Positions 1 to 7,254 are shown, numbered from the stretch's first letter. The stretch is DNA of 9,007 nt from Rhodoferax sp. (GCA_028711355.1 JAQTSL010000136.1:1-9007); one strand, 5' to 3'. A program made the numbers and translations. Notes: generated by a model from the sequence alone, not told the origin.

Positions 1-1312
1 GTGCAAACCAGCCCCGCAAAGCGTCCCGGTTCAGGCTCAGGCCCACGCTCAATGGCGTGAACTGCTGCGTGATGCCTTGTTCACGTTTGTTCTGGCCATG
101 ATTGTTTTTGGGCCGATCACCGGTTTGCAGTTAAACGGGCTTGACTTCGTTGCCAACTGGCAACGCCCGGTGTGGCTGGCGGCCATCGTCACGCTGGGGC
201 GCCTGTTGTTTTTAATGGCGCTCAATACCCACTGGTTAAAAAGGCGATTGCAGAGCTCGGCTATCAAAAAAGCCCAGGTAGCCACCGTGCAAACCGCGCA
301 GGAGTGGAAAAAGTGGGCACTGATCAGCGCCGTCGCAGCCATTGTTGCTTTTGCCGTGCCATTCATGTTTCTTAATAACAGCTACGTGATGAAATCTTTG
401 CTGTTGGCCATGATTTACGTATTACTGGGGTTGGGCCTGAACATTGTGGTCGGTTTGGCCGGCCTGCTTGACCTGGGTTTTGTCGCGTTTTATGCGGTGG
501 GGGCTTACTTTCTGGCGTTGGGCGCAGAGCACTGGGGTCTGGGTTTTTGGGGGGCGCTGGTTTTGTCACCGCTGCTGGCCGCCGGGTTGGGTGGTTTGCT
601 CGGCTTTGCGGTTCTGCGCACCCACGGTGACTACCTGGCCATTGTCACCTTGGGGTTTGGTGAAATCATCCGTTTGATCCTGACCAACTGGTTGGCTGTG
701 ACGGGTGGCCCGAACGGATTGCCGGTACCAACGCCAACATTTTTTGGTTTGGAGTTTTCCCGCATTGCCAAATTGGGCGGCACGCCGTTTCACGAATTCA
801 TGGGCTGGGACTACAACAGCAACATGAAGTTTTTGTTTCTCTATGTGGTTTTGTTGCTGGTGCTGGCATTCATGATCTTCTGGATCTACCGTTTGCGAAC
901 CATGCCCATGGGCCGCGCCTGGGAGGCTTTGCGGGAGGACGAAATTGCCTGCCGCTCGCTGGGCATCAACCCGGTGGTGGTCAAGCTCTCGGCGTTCATG
1001 ATGGGCGCCATGACCGGCGGGCTGGCGGGCGTGTTTTTTGCCAGTTACCAAGGCTTTGTCAACCCGACATCGTTCACTTTTTTTGAGTCAGCGCTGATTT
1101 TGGCGATTGTGGTGCTGGGGGGGCTGGGATCGATTGTGGGGGTCATCGTGGCCGCTTTTGTGTTGACCCTGCTGCCCGAGATGCTGCGCGAATTCGCCGA
1201 CTTTCGGATTCTGGCCTTTGGCATGTTGATGGTGTTGATGATGATCTGGCGTCCACGTGGTTTGATTCGCACCCGTCGCCCGGTCTTCACGATCGCTGAA
1301 GGTAAGCCATGA
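1..1312 (+). CDS. livM: Branched-chain amino-acid ABC transporter permease LivM (5' partial)
   Basis: This is one of the two inner-membrane permease subunits of a LivFGHMJ-type importer that takes up leucine, isoleucine, valine or related amino acids. The product is strongly hydrophobic with about nine or ten membrane segments. It carries the family core: the GLGLNIVVGLAGLLDLG region (about nt 428-484), GDYLAIVTLGFGEI (about nt 629-670), and the cytoplasmic loop GRAWEALREDEIACRSLG (nt 911-964) that docks on the ATPases. The C-terminus LMVLMMIWRPRGL also matches LivM. A TTG at 77 could be read as a start, but the frame stays open back to position 2. The residues before the TTG (for example QWRELLRDAL) look like ordinary coding sequence, so the true start probably lies outside the window; position 1 is the last base of a codon. 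The stop overlaps the livG start as ATGA. The substrate cannot be told from the permease alone. Confidence 0.93.
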   Translation, partial: CKPAPQSVPVQAQAHAQWRELLRDALFTFVLAMIVFGPITGLQLNGLDFVANWQRPVWLAAIVTLGRLLFLMALNTHWLKRRLQSSAIKKAQVATVQTAQEWKKWALISAVAAIVAFAVPFMFLNNSYVMKSLLLAMIYVLLGLGLNIVVGLAGLLDLGFVAFYAVGAYFLALGAEHWGLGFWGALVLSPLLAAGLGGLLGFAVLRTHGDYLAIVTLGFGEIIRLILTNWLAVTGGPNGLPVPTPTFFGLEFSRIAKLGGTPFHEFMGWDYNSNMKFLFLYVVLLLVLAFMIFWIYRLRTMPMGRAWEALREDEIACRSLGINPVVVKLSAFMMGAMTGGLAGVFFASYQGFVNPTSFTFFESALILAIVVLGGLGSIVGVIVAAFVLTLLPEMLREFADFRILAFGMLMVLMMIWRPRGLIRTRRPVFTIAEGKP

Positions 1313-2142
1313 CCGCCAGCCAAAACCTTCTCACGGTCAACCAATTGGGCATGCAGTTTGGTGGCATTCAAGCTTTGTCTGGTGTGGACTTCAGCATAGC
1401 GGCTGGTTCCATTTCTGCGTTGATCGGACCCAACGGCGCTGGTAAAACAACAGTATTCAACTGTATTACGGGCTTCTATCCACCCAGCGCGGGCAGCATG
1501 GAATTAACGGTCGATGGACAGCCGCAAGACTTGGTAAAACTACTGTCATCGGGCTTGTTCGGCGGCTCCCATTGCATTGCCCGAATTGGCGTTGCGCGTA
1601 CTTTTCAAAACATACGCTTGTTTCGCGAAATGACGGTGCTTGAAAATCTGCTGGTGGCCCAGCACCAGCGCCTAAACCACAACTTGCTCGCTGGATTTTT
1701 GCGCACCGGGGCCTATCGCAAGTCTGAACAAGAGGCGATTGACAACGCGATAAGCTGGCTGGATGTGGTGGGTTTGCGCGATTGCATCAACCGTCTGGCG
1801 GGTACTTTGCCCTACGGCCACCAGCGCCGACTCGAAATTGCCCGCGCCATGTGTACCAAACCACGGTTGATTTGTTTGGACGAACCCGCCGCTGGTCTGA
1901 ATCCCCACGAAACGCAGGAACTGGCCGTGCTGATTCGGCAACTACGGCAAGATCATGCTGCCACCGTGCTGCTGATCGAGCATGACATGGGGCTGGTGAT
2001 GGGTATCAGTGATCACATTGTGGTGTTGGATCATGGCAAAGTCATCGCTACCGGGTCGGCTCAAGCGGTCGCCAACTCGCCGGCAGTGATCCAGGCCTAT
2101 CTGGGTGTCGATGACAACCAAAAGGTGGAGGCAGCAGCATGA
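1309..2142 (+). CDS. livG: Branched-chain amino-acid ABC transporter ATP-binding protein LivG
   Basis: This is one of the two cytoplasmic ATPases that power the Liv importer. It is 277 residues, slightly longer than the roughly 255 usual for LivG. Visible motifs are Walker A GPNGAGKT at residues 40-47, Q-loop glutamine 100 in RTFQNIRLF, and the LivG-type signature LPYGHQRRLEIARAM at about 167-181, with YGHQR in place of the textbook LSGGQ. Walker B is LICLDEPAAGLNP at about 187-199 with Glu192, and the H-loop His225 sits in LLIEHDMGLVMGISD. The EHDMGLVMGISD and AYLG endings separate LivG from LivF. About 20 extra residues lie between strand segments near 70-90 (LVKLLSSGLFGG), an insertion also seen in some betaproteobacterial LivG proteins. 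The start is set by the ATGA overlap with livM, with a weak AAGG at 1299-1302 upstream, which suggests translational coupling. Confidence 0.95.
   Translation: MTASQNLLTVNQLGMQFGGIQALSGVDFSIAAGSISALIGPNGAGKTTVFNCITGFYPPSAGSMELTVDGQPQDLVKLLSSGLFGGSHCIARIGVARTFQNIRLFREMTVLENLLVAQHQRLNHNLLAGFLRTGAYRKSEQEAIDNAISWLDVVGLRDCINRLAGTLPYGHQRRLEIARAMCTKPRLICLDEPAAGLNPHETQELAVLIRQLRQDHAATVLLIEHDMGLVMGISDHIVVLDHGKVIATGSAQAVANSPAVIQAYLGVDDNQKVEAAA
2127..2131 (+). promoter_or_regulatory. Shine-Dalgarno site of livF
   Basis: GGAGG lies 7 bases before the livF ATG, inside the last codons of livG. It is the strongest ribosome-binding site in the liv run. It shows that livF can recruit its own ribosomes as well as reinitiate through the ATGA overlap. 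Confidence 0.7.
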
Positions 2143-2852
2143 CTCCCATTCTTCAAGTGAACAACATTGATGCCTACTACGGGCCGATTCAAGCCCTCAG
2201 GGGCGTGTCGCTGGAGGTCCATGAGGGCGAAATTGTGACCTTGATCGGGGCCAACGGTGCGGGTAAATCGACCTTGCTGATGAGCATCTTCGGGCAACCA
2301 CGCGTACGCAGTGGCAGCATCTATTTTGCCGGCGAAGACATCACCCAGGTGGCCTCGCACCAGATTGCACGCCGTGGTCTGTCCCAAGTGCCGGAGGGGC
2401 GCCACATTTTCCCGGCCATGACGGTCGATGAGAACCTGCTGATGGGAACCATACCTGTTGGACCCGAGTTTGTCGAGGCTGACCGCGCCACGATGTTTGC
2501 CCTGTTTCCCCGACTCAAAGAACGTTGCAATCAACGCGCTGGCACCATGTCTGGTGGCGAACAGCAAATGCTGGCCATTGCGCGCGCACTGATGGGGCGA
2601 CCGCGCATGATCTTGCTCGATGAGCCGTCGCTGGGCTTGGCGCCCAAGGTGATTGCCGCCGTGTTTGAAGCGCTCAAACACATTGCAGCCAGCGGCAAGA
2701 CCATTTTTTTGGTTGAACAAAATGCCAACCAGGCGTTGGCGTTGGCGCAACGTGCTTATGTGCTGGTCAACGGGGCCGTGCGGATGCAAGGGACTGGGGC
2801 AGAATTGATGGCGAACCCTGAAGTTCGTCAGGCTTACCTGGGTGGTCATTGA
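2139..2852 (+). CDS. livF: Branched-chain amino-acid ABC transporter ATP-binding protein LivF
   Basis: This is the second ATPase of the Liv importer, pairing with LivG under the LivH/LivM permeases. At 237 residues it is the normal LivF length. Motifs are Walker A GANGAGKS (37-44), Q-loop Gln83 in GLSQVPEGRHIF, signature MSGGEQQMLAIARAL (137-151) and Walker B MILLDEPSLGLAP (157-169) with Glu162. In the switch region LVEQNANQAL (191-200) the usual H-loop histidine is replaced by Gln/Asn, which is normal for LivF. The start is supported by a GGAGG ribosome-binding site at 2127-2131 with a 7-base spacer and by the ATGA overlap with livG. The gene ends the transporter part of the run. The next gene starts 45 bases later in the same direction with no terminator-like hairpin between them, so read-through into the regulator gene is possible. 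Confidence 0.95.
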   Translation: MTPILQVNNIDAYYGPIQALRGVSLEVHEGEIVTLIGANGAGKSTLLMSIFGQPRVRSGSIYFAGEDITQVASHQIARRGLSQVPEGRHIFPAMTVDENLLMGTIPVGPEFVEADRATMFALFPRLKERCNQRAGTMSGGEQQMLAIARALMGRPRMILLDEPSLGLAPKVIAAVFEALKHIAASGKTIFLVEQNANQALALAQRAYVLVNGAVRMQGTGAELMANPEVRQAYLGGH

Positions 2853-2897
2853 CCACAAACCTAACTTTTTTATCGACCACTCCTCGGGACTATTGCC

Positions 2898-3503
2898 ATG
2901 GCAGAACCCTCTGAACCGATCAGCAGCGAAGCTTTGTTGGGGCAGCGCATCCGCGCTCGACGCAACCAATTGGGATGGACGCTGGAGCAAGCCAGTCAGT
3001 CCACCAGTCTGGCCCGCTCGACCCTGTCAAAAATTGAAAACGGCTTGATGTCGCCAACTTATGACGCGCTCATCAAATTGGCGGCAGGCTTGAAAATTGA
3101 CATCAGCGAACTGTTTGAGCCGGCCGAAAAAATTTCAGGCATTGGGCGGCGCAGCATCACGCGCCAAGGCACTGGCCAAAGCCACCACACCCCTTTTTAC
3201 GACCATATCCTGCTGTGTAACTCGATGTCGAATAAGGACATGATTCCGTTTAAAACCAAAATTCTGGCGCGCTCATTTGACGATTTTGATGAGTGGAGCC
3301 GCCATACGGGAGAAGAGTTTGTTTATGTATTGAGTGGCGAGGTCGAGCTGTTTACCGAGTTTTATGAGCCGGTCCGCCTGGCGCAGGGCGATGCCTGGTA
3401 TATCGACAGTCGCATGGGGCACCGTGTTATCAGTGTCAGCAACGAAAACGCAGAGGTGCTGTGGGTCAGTACCACGCACCCGCGCGAAACCATCAGAATC
3501 TGA
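2898..3503 (+). CDS. XRE-family transcriptional regulator with C-terminal cupin sensor domain
   Basis: This is a 201-residue two-domain DNA-binding regulator. The N-terminal lambda-repressor-like helix-turn-helix spans about residues 13-73 (LGQRIRARRNQLGWTLEQ, then STLSKIENGLMSPTYDALIKLA). A linker with RRSITRQG follows, then a small cupin barrel at about 115-192. Cupin motif 1 is recognisable as H136-T-G-E-E140-FVYVLSGEVE. Motif 2 is degenerate, with D170 where the usual proline sits, but G174-H175 and N182 are kept. H136, E140 and H175 could still form a metal or ligand pocket. Regulators of this build commonly control amino-acid or amine catabolism genes beside them. Here the gene sits 45 bases after livF and 43 bases before the imine reductase, so control of that module, its own promoter, or the transporter is plausible. 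The ATG at 2898 places the HTH at the normal distance from the N-terminus; its ribosome-binding site is weak. The ligand is unknown. Confidence 0.9.
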   Translation: MAEPSEPISSEALLGQRIRARRNQLGWTLEQASQSTSLARSTLSKIENGLMSPTYDALIKLAAGLKIDISELFEPAEKISGIGRRSITRQGTGQSHHTPFYDHILLCNSMSNKDMIPFKTKILARSFDDFDEWSRHTGEEFVYVLSGEVELFTEFYEPVRLAQGDAWYIDSRMGHRVISVSNENAEVLWVSTTHPRETIRI

Positions 3504-3546
3504 AGCTGATCGTCCGCACCTTCTACCAAATACCGCTCCAAACCCA

Positions 3547-4503
3547 ATGCAATTTTTCGACAAGGACGCGGTCGCCCGCCGGCTACCCTACCCAGCGCTG
3601 ATTCAAGCGCTGGCCACTGGCTTGCTGGAACCGATTGAATCGCCAGCACGGAGCTTTTTCAACCCCAACCACGATGCCAGTTCGGTGCTGATCATGCCGG
3701 CCTGGCTGCCCCATCGTTTGATGGGTACCAAAATCGTTTCCATCTGGCCAGCCAACAATGCCCGGGGCAAGCCCGCTGTATCGGCCGTGTATGTCGTGAC
3801 TTCATGTGCCGACGGATCACCGGTGGCGGTCATTGATGGCACCGAATTGACCTTGCGTCGTACCGCTGCCGCTGCGGCGCTGGGGGCTCAATTGCTGGCC
3901 CGAGCGAACAGCAAAAAGTTGGCGGTGTTGGGAACGGGCGCGCTCTCGCTACCGATGGTGCTGGCCCACCACAGCGTGTTCAATTTGTCTGAAACCATCA
4001 TTTGGGGCCGCCAGTTGGCCAAAGCCCAGGTAGTGGTCGATCAACTGGCCCAGGCTGGTATCACCGCGCGTGCCAGCACGGACCTGCCGGGCACGCTGGC
4101 CAGCGCCGATGTGGTGGTTGCGGTGACCACAGCCACCCAGCCATTCATTCAAAGTGACTGGGTCAAGCCCGGGACCCATTTGGGCTTGATCGGTGCGTTT
4201 ACGCCCAACATGGCCGAAGCCGAGCCCACACTCCTGCCCAAAGTCAGACTCTTTGTTGATTCCCGGGAAGCGGTCTTGCAAAAGGGTGGCGAGGTGCTGC
4301 AAGCCCTGCGCACAGGCTTGATCACTGAGTCTGATGTGCGCGGTGAACTGGCAGACCTGCTGACCACTCCAGCGCCCATCACCGGGCGCCTTTCAGCGCA
4401 GGACATTACGGTCTTTAAATCGGTTGGGTTTGCCGCACTTGACCTGATTGCCGCGCAGCATCTGCTGGCTGGTCAAGCCATTTCATTGGAACAAACACCA
4501 TGA
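3547..4503 (+). CDS. Delta1-pyrroline-2-carboxylate / Delta1-piperideine-2-carboxylate reductase (ornithine cyclodeaminase/mu-crystallin family)
   Basis: This is a 318-residue member of the ornithine cyclodeaminase/mu-crystallin fold, closest by eye to the NAD(P)H-dependent cyclic-imine reductases (LhpI type). Those reduce Delta1-pyrroline-2-carboxylate to L-proline or Delta1-piperideine-2-carboxylate to L-pipecolate. Features are a substrate-side lysine in GTKIVS (K62), LRRTAAAAALGA (102-113), the dinucleotide glycine motif LGTGALS (128-134), LIGAFTPNMAEAE (214-226), and the family C-terminal signature TVFKSVGFAALDL (288-300). The frame is open further upstream into the regulator gene, but the ATG at 3547 begins the conserved MQFFDKDAV N-terminus and gives the usual family length. 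No clear Shine-Dalgarno precedes it. The stop overlaps the aminotransferase start as ATGA. True ornithine cyclodeaminase (ammonia-releasing) or another imine reductase remains possible. Confidence 0.85.
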   Translation: MQFFDKDAVARRLPYPALIQALATGLLEPIESPARSFFNPNHDASSVLIMPAWLPHRLMGTKIVSIWPANNARGKPAVSAVYVVTSCADGSPVAVIDGTELTLRRTAAAAALGAQLLARANSKKLAVLGTGALSLPMVLAHHSVFNLSETIIWGRQLAKAQVVVDQLAQAGITARASTDLPGTLASADVVVAVTTATQPFIQSDWVKPGTHLGLIGAFTPNMAEAEPTLLPKVRLFVDSREAVLQKGGEVLQALRTGLITESDVRGELADLLTTPAPITGRLSAQDITVFKSVGFAALDLIAAQHLLAGQAISLEQTP

Positions 4504-5702
4504 CCCCATCAAATACCTCTCCCTGGAAGTTGGCGCGGCGCACCATCAAGATGTGCCCGTCTGCGATTCGTGAACTCCTGAAAATCACCGAACGCCCCGG
4601 CATCATCAGTTTTGCCGGTGGCCTACCCTCACCCAAGACTTTCCCGGTGGCGGAATTTGATGCCGCCTGCGCCAAGGTATTGCGCAACGATGGTCACGCG
4701 GCGCTGCAATATGCCGCCAGTGAGGGTTTTGCTCCGTTGCGTGAGCAGGTCGCTGCAACGCTGCCTTGGCCAGTTGATCCATCCCAAATTTTGATCACGA
4801 CGGGCTCGCAGCAGGGGCTGGACCTGGTCGCCAAAGTTTTGGCCGAGGTGGGTGGCAAAATTCTGGTGGAGGCACCGACCTATCTGGGCGCCGTGATGGC
4901 CTTCACCCCGATGGAGCCCGAGGTGATCAGTGTTGTCAACGACGAAGGCGGCACCGACCTGACCGACCTGGCTGACAAAGCGCCGGACGCACGCTTTTTC
5001 TACGTTCAGCCAAACTTTCAAAACCCGACCGGCCGCACCCTGAGTCAGGCGCGCCGAACCGCACTTAGCCAGCAAGTGGCGCAACTCGGCTTGCCTCTGA
5101 TTGAGGACAACCCCTACGGCGACTTGTGGTTCGACACCCCCCCACCGGCCCCCTTGACCGCGCTCAATCCGCAAGGCTGCGTTTACCTGGGCTCGTTTTC
5201 CAAGGTGCTGGCCCCCGGCTTGCGGCTTGGTTTTATCGTGGCCCCCCAGGCCGTTTATCCCAAGTTGTTACAAGCCAAGCAGGCCGCCGATTTGCATACC
5301 CCGGGTTTTAACCAGCGACTGGTGGCCGAGGTCATGAAAGACGGTTTTCTTGAACGACACGTTCCGACCATTCGTGCGCTGTACAAAGCGCAGCGCGACG
5401 CCATGCTTGAAGCGCTGGCGCGCGAGCTGCCCACTGGTGCGCCAGACTCGACGTTGACCTGGAATACCCCGTCTGGGGGCATGTTCATTTGGGCCCGTTT
5501 GCCCGTGGGCATGAATGCGGTTGATTTTTTGCCCCATGCCGTGGCACAAGGCGTGGCCTTTGTTCCAGGCGCACCGTTTTACGCGGATCATGGTGACCCG
5601 CGCACGCTGCGTCTGTCTTTTGTAACGCCCAGCGTAGATGAAATCCATCGTGGTGTTACAGCGTTGGCCAAAGCGTTCAAAGCGTATGCTGCAGGTGCAT
5701 GA
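4500..5702 (+). CDS. PLP-dependent aminotransferase, class I/II fold type I (2-aminoadipate/aromatic aminotransferase-like)
   Basis: This is a 400-residue fold-type I aminotransferase of the KAT II/LysN-like group that also resembles the catalytic half of MocR proteins, but it has no N-terminal winged-helix domain. Expected residues are visible: FAGGLPSPKTFP (38-49), the cofactor-stacking region QYAASEGFAPLR (70-81), TTGSQQGLDLV (100-110), Asn175 in QNPTGR, and Asp203/Tyr206 in EDNPYGDLWF. The Schiff-base lysine is K235 in GSFSKVLAPGLRLG, with phosphate-binding R242, and R371 in TLRLSF is placed to bind the substrate carboxylate. It should transfer an alpha-amino group between an amino acid and 2-oxoglutarate or another oxoacid in the cytoplasm. 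The start overlaps the imine-reductase stop (ATGA), with only a weak GGAA at 4488-4491, so translation is likely coupled. Together with that reductase, lysine, ornithine or 2-aminoadipate are sensible substrate candidates, but the sequence alone does not settle this. Confidence 0.9.
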   Translation: MTPSNTSPWKLARRTIKMCPSAIRELLKITERPGIISFAGGLPSPKTFPVAEFDAACAKVLRNDGHAALQYAASEGFAPLREQVAATLPWPVDPSQILITTGSQQGLDLVAKVLAEVGGKILVEAPTYLGAVMAFTPMEPEVISVVNDEGGTDLTDLADKAPDARFFYVQPNFQNPTGRTLSQARRTALSQQVAQLGLPLIEDNPYGDLWFDTPPPAPLTALNPQGCVYLGSFSKVLAPGLRLGFIVAPQAVYPKLLQAKQAADLHTPGFNQRLVAEVMKDGFLERHVPTIRALYKAQRDAMLEALARELPTGAPDSTLTWNTPSGGMFIWARLPVGMNAVDFLPHAVAQGVAFVPGAPFYADHGDPRTLRLSFVTPSVDEIHRGVTALAKAFKAYAAGA

Positions 5703-5759
5703 CGATGCCGATTGCAGACATCCGGCGCGCCATGCGCGCTAAGATGCTAGCCCTACTTC

Positions 5760-5764
5760 AGGAG
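5760..5764 (+). promoter_or_regulatory. Shine-Dalgarno site of the iron-type alcohol dehydrogenase gene
   Basis: AGGAG stands 8 bases before the ATG at 5773 and fixes that start. The 70-base gap it lies in (5703-5772) also holds the palindrome GGCGCGCC (5724-5731), closely followed by a second GCGCGC (5734-5739), and an AT-richer TAAGAT at 5740-5745 that could be a -10 box. No -35 box is seen at a normal distance, so the promoter itself is not called. Confidence 0.7.
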
Positions 5765-5772
5765 CGCGTTCC

Positions 5773-7086
5773 ATGTCGTGTTGTCATCATTACTTTGACG
5801 TGACCGAAGGCCACGAGGGCATTTTTTCGGTCGATATTTCCAGCATCAGCTTTGGCCACGGCGTGCTCAAGGAGGCCGGTCACCACGCCAAAGCGCTTGG
5901 CATGACGCGGGTGGCGTTGTTCACCGACGTCAGGTTGGCGCAGTTGCCCTACGTGGCGCAGGTGCGTAATGCGTTGCAGGCGGCTGGCGTGGATGTGGTG
6001 GTGTTTGATGAGGTCAAGGTTGAGCCGACTGACCAGTCGTTCAAGGCCGCCACCCAGTTTGCCGTCGAGGGCCGCTTTGATGGTTACGTATCGGTTGGTG
6101 GTGGTTCCGTCATTGACACTTGCAAGGCGGCCAATCTATACACCACTTGGCCAACCGGCGACTTTCTGGATTACGTCAATGCGCCGATCGGTGCCGGCAA
6201 ACCGGTGCCGGGGCCGCTCAAGCCACACATTGCCTGCCCGACCACCTGCGGCACCGGTTCTGAGTGCACCGGCATCACCATTTTTGACTTGCTGTCGCAC
6301 CAGGTCAAAACCGGCATTGCGTCAAAGCAGCTCAAACCATCGATGGCGCTGATCGACCCGGGTGTGACCTATTCTCTGCCCAAAAACGTGGTGGCGTGCA
6401 GCGGTTTTGACGTGCTCTCGCACGCGCTGGAGTCTTACACGGCACGGCCTTACAGCAAGCGCCTGGCACCGGCCACACCGGCGTTGCGGCCGATGAGCCA
6501 GGGGGCCAATCCGTGGAGCGACCTTGGCTGCGAGGCCGCGCTCAAACTGCTTGGCCAGTACCTGGTGCGCGCCGTTAATGACGCCAGCGACCATGAAGCG
6601 CGCGACCAGATGATGTACGCCGCCACGCTGGCCGGCATTGCGTTTGGCAACTCGGGGGTGCACGTACCGCATGGCATGGCGTACTCGGTGGCCGGCCTGG
6701 TGCGTGATTTTCAGCCCGAGGGTTACCCAAACCACGAGCCGATGGTGCCGCACGGCATGAGCGTGATCGTCAATGCGCCGTCGGTGTTTCGCTTTACCGC
6801 GTGTGCCTGCCCCGAGCGCCATTTACACGGTGCCGCCTGCCTGGGTGCAGACGCACACGACGCCCGGTCCGAGGACGCCGGTGAAATCGTTGCCGGCCAT
6901 CTGATCAAATTAATGCAGGCCACCGCTATCCCCAACGGCGTTGGCGGCGTTGGCTATAGCGACGCCGACGTGCCTGGCCTGACGCAAGGCGCCTGGGCCC
7001 AGCAGCGCCTGCTGACCAATGCGCCGCGCGAGGTCAGCCAAGCCGACCTGAGCCAGCTTTACCGCGACGCGATGCGTTACTGGTAG
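5773..7086 (+). CDS. Iron-containing alcohol dehydrogenase, hydroxyacid-oxoacid transhydrogenase (ADHFE1/HOT) type
   Basis: This 437-residue group III metal-dependent alcohol dehydrogenase resembles human mitochondrial ADHFE1 along its whole length. That enzyme (EC 1.1.99.24) oxidises 4-hydroxybutyrate to succinate semialdehyde while reducing 2-oxoglutarate to D-2-hydroxyglutarate with a bound nicotinamide cofactor. Seen here are the cofactor loop SVGGGSVIDTCKAANLY (107-123), DFLDYVNAPIGAGKPV (130-145), PTTCGTGSECTG (156-167), and the HOT-specific insert RPMSQGANPWSD (239-250). The metal ligands are D213 and H217 in GFDVLSHALES, H300 in VPHGMAYSVAG and H327 in MVPHGMSVIV. FucO-type enzymes have a second His in HGMAH; here that position is Tyr304, as in ADHFE1. 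The N-terminus starts MSCCHHYF, rich in possible metal-binding residues. The gene stands alone, 70 bases after the aminotransferase, with a good AGGAG. Link to the upstream module through 2-oxoglutarate or 2-hydroxyglutarate is possible but unproven. Confidence 0.92.
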   Translation: MSCCHHYFDVTEGHEGIFSVDISSISFGHGVLKEAGHHAKALGMTRVALFTDVRLAQLPYVAQVRNALQAAGVDVVVFDEVKVEPTDQSFKAATQFAVEGRFDGYVSVGGGSVIDTCKAANLYTTWPTGDFLDYVNAPIGAGKPVPGPLKPHIACPTTCGTGSECTGITIFDLLSHQVKTGIASKQLKPSMALIDPGVTYSLPKNVVACSGFDVLSHALESYTARPYSKRLAPATPALRPMSQGANPWSDLGCEAALKLLGQYLVRAVNDASDHEARDQMMYAATLAGIAFGNSGVHVPHGMAYSVAGLVRDFQPEGYPNHEPMVPHGMSVIVNAPSVFRFTACACPERHLHGAACLGADAHDARSEDAGEIVAGHLIKLMQATAIPNGVGGVGYSDADVPGLTQGAWAQQRLLTNAPREVSQADLSQLYRDAMRYW

Positions 7087-7254
7087 AGCCGGTCAGGCGT
7101 CTCAAATTTTGGTCCCGGCAGACGCGGGCGGTCAATTTTCAGACATTGTCCAACATGACAGCAGCGTCACCGCGAAGCTTTAAACCGAGAAAATTCATTA
7201 GGGCACAGATGGATGGCGAGGCGAGTTGCGAGGCAGTTTGGGTGGGCGTGAGGC

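Noticed and set aside
77..79. TTG as the true livM start
   Set aside because: The frame is open and coding-like back to the window edge and no Shine-Dalgarno precedes the TTG, so the gene is better treated as 5' partial.
566..1051. Antisense frame of 161 residues within livM
   Set aside because: It is a mirror of a conserved membrane permease, with composition typical of an antisense shadow and no start signal.
2097..2990. Long antisense reading frame over livF (297 residues)
   Set aside because: It lies wholly opposite a clearly conserved ABC ATPase with all its motifs, and its protein is of low quality (rich in His, Gln and Arg) with no recognisable domain. It is a by-product of GC-rich codon use.
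3334..3546. Upstream ATG at 3334 as the start of the imine reductase
   Set aside because: It would overlap the cupin domain of the regulator by 170 bases and add a non-homologous arginine/serine-rich extension. The conserved N-terminus begins at 3547.
5705..5803. Small open frame of about 32 codons beginning ATGCCGATTGCAGAC
   Set aside because: It has no ribosome-binding site and runs into the alcohol dehydrogenase gene in another frame, and nothing supports its translation.
7097..7140. Intrinsic terminator after the alcohol dehydrogenase gene
   Set aside because: The GCGTCT/AGACGC stem has only 6 pairs, a 17-base loop and no adjacent T-run. It is too weak to call as a terminator.
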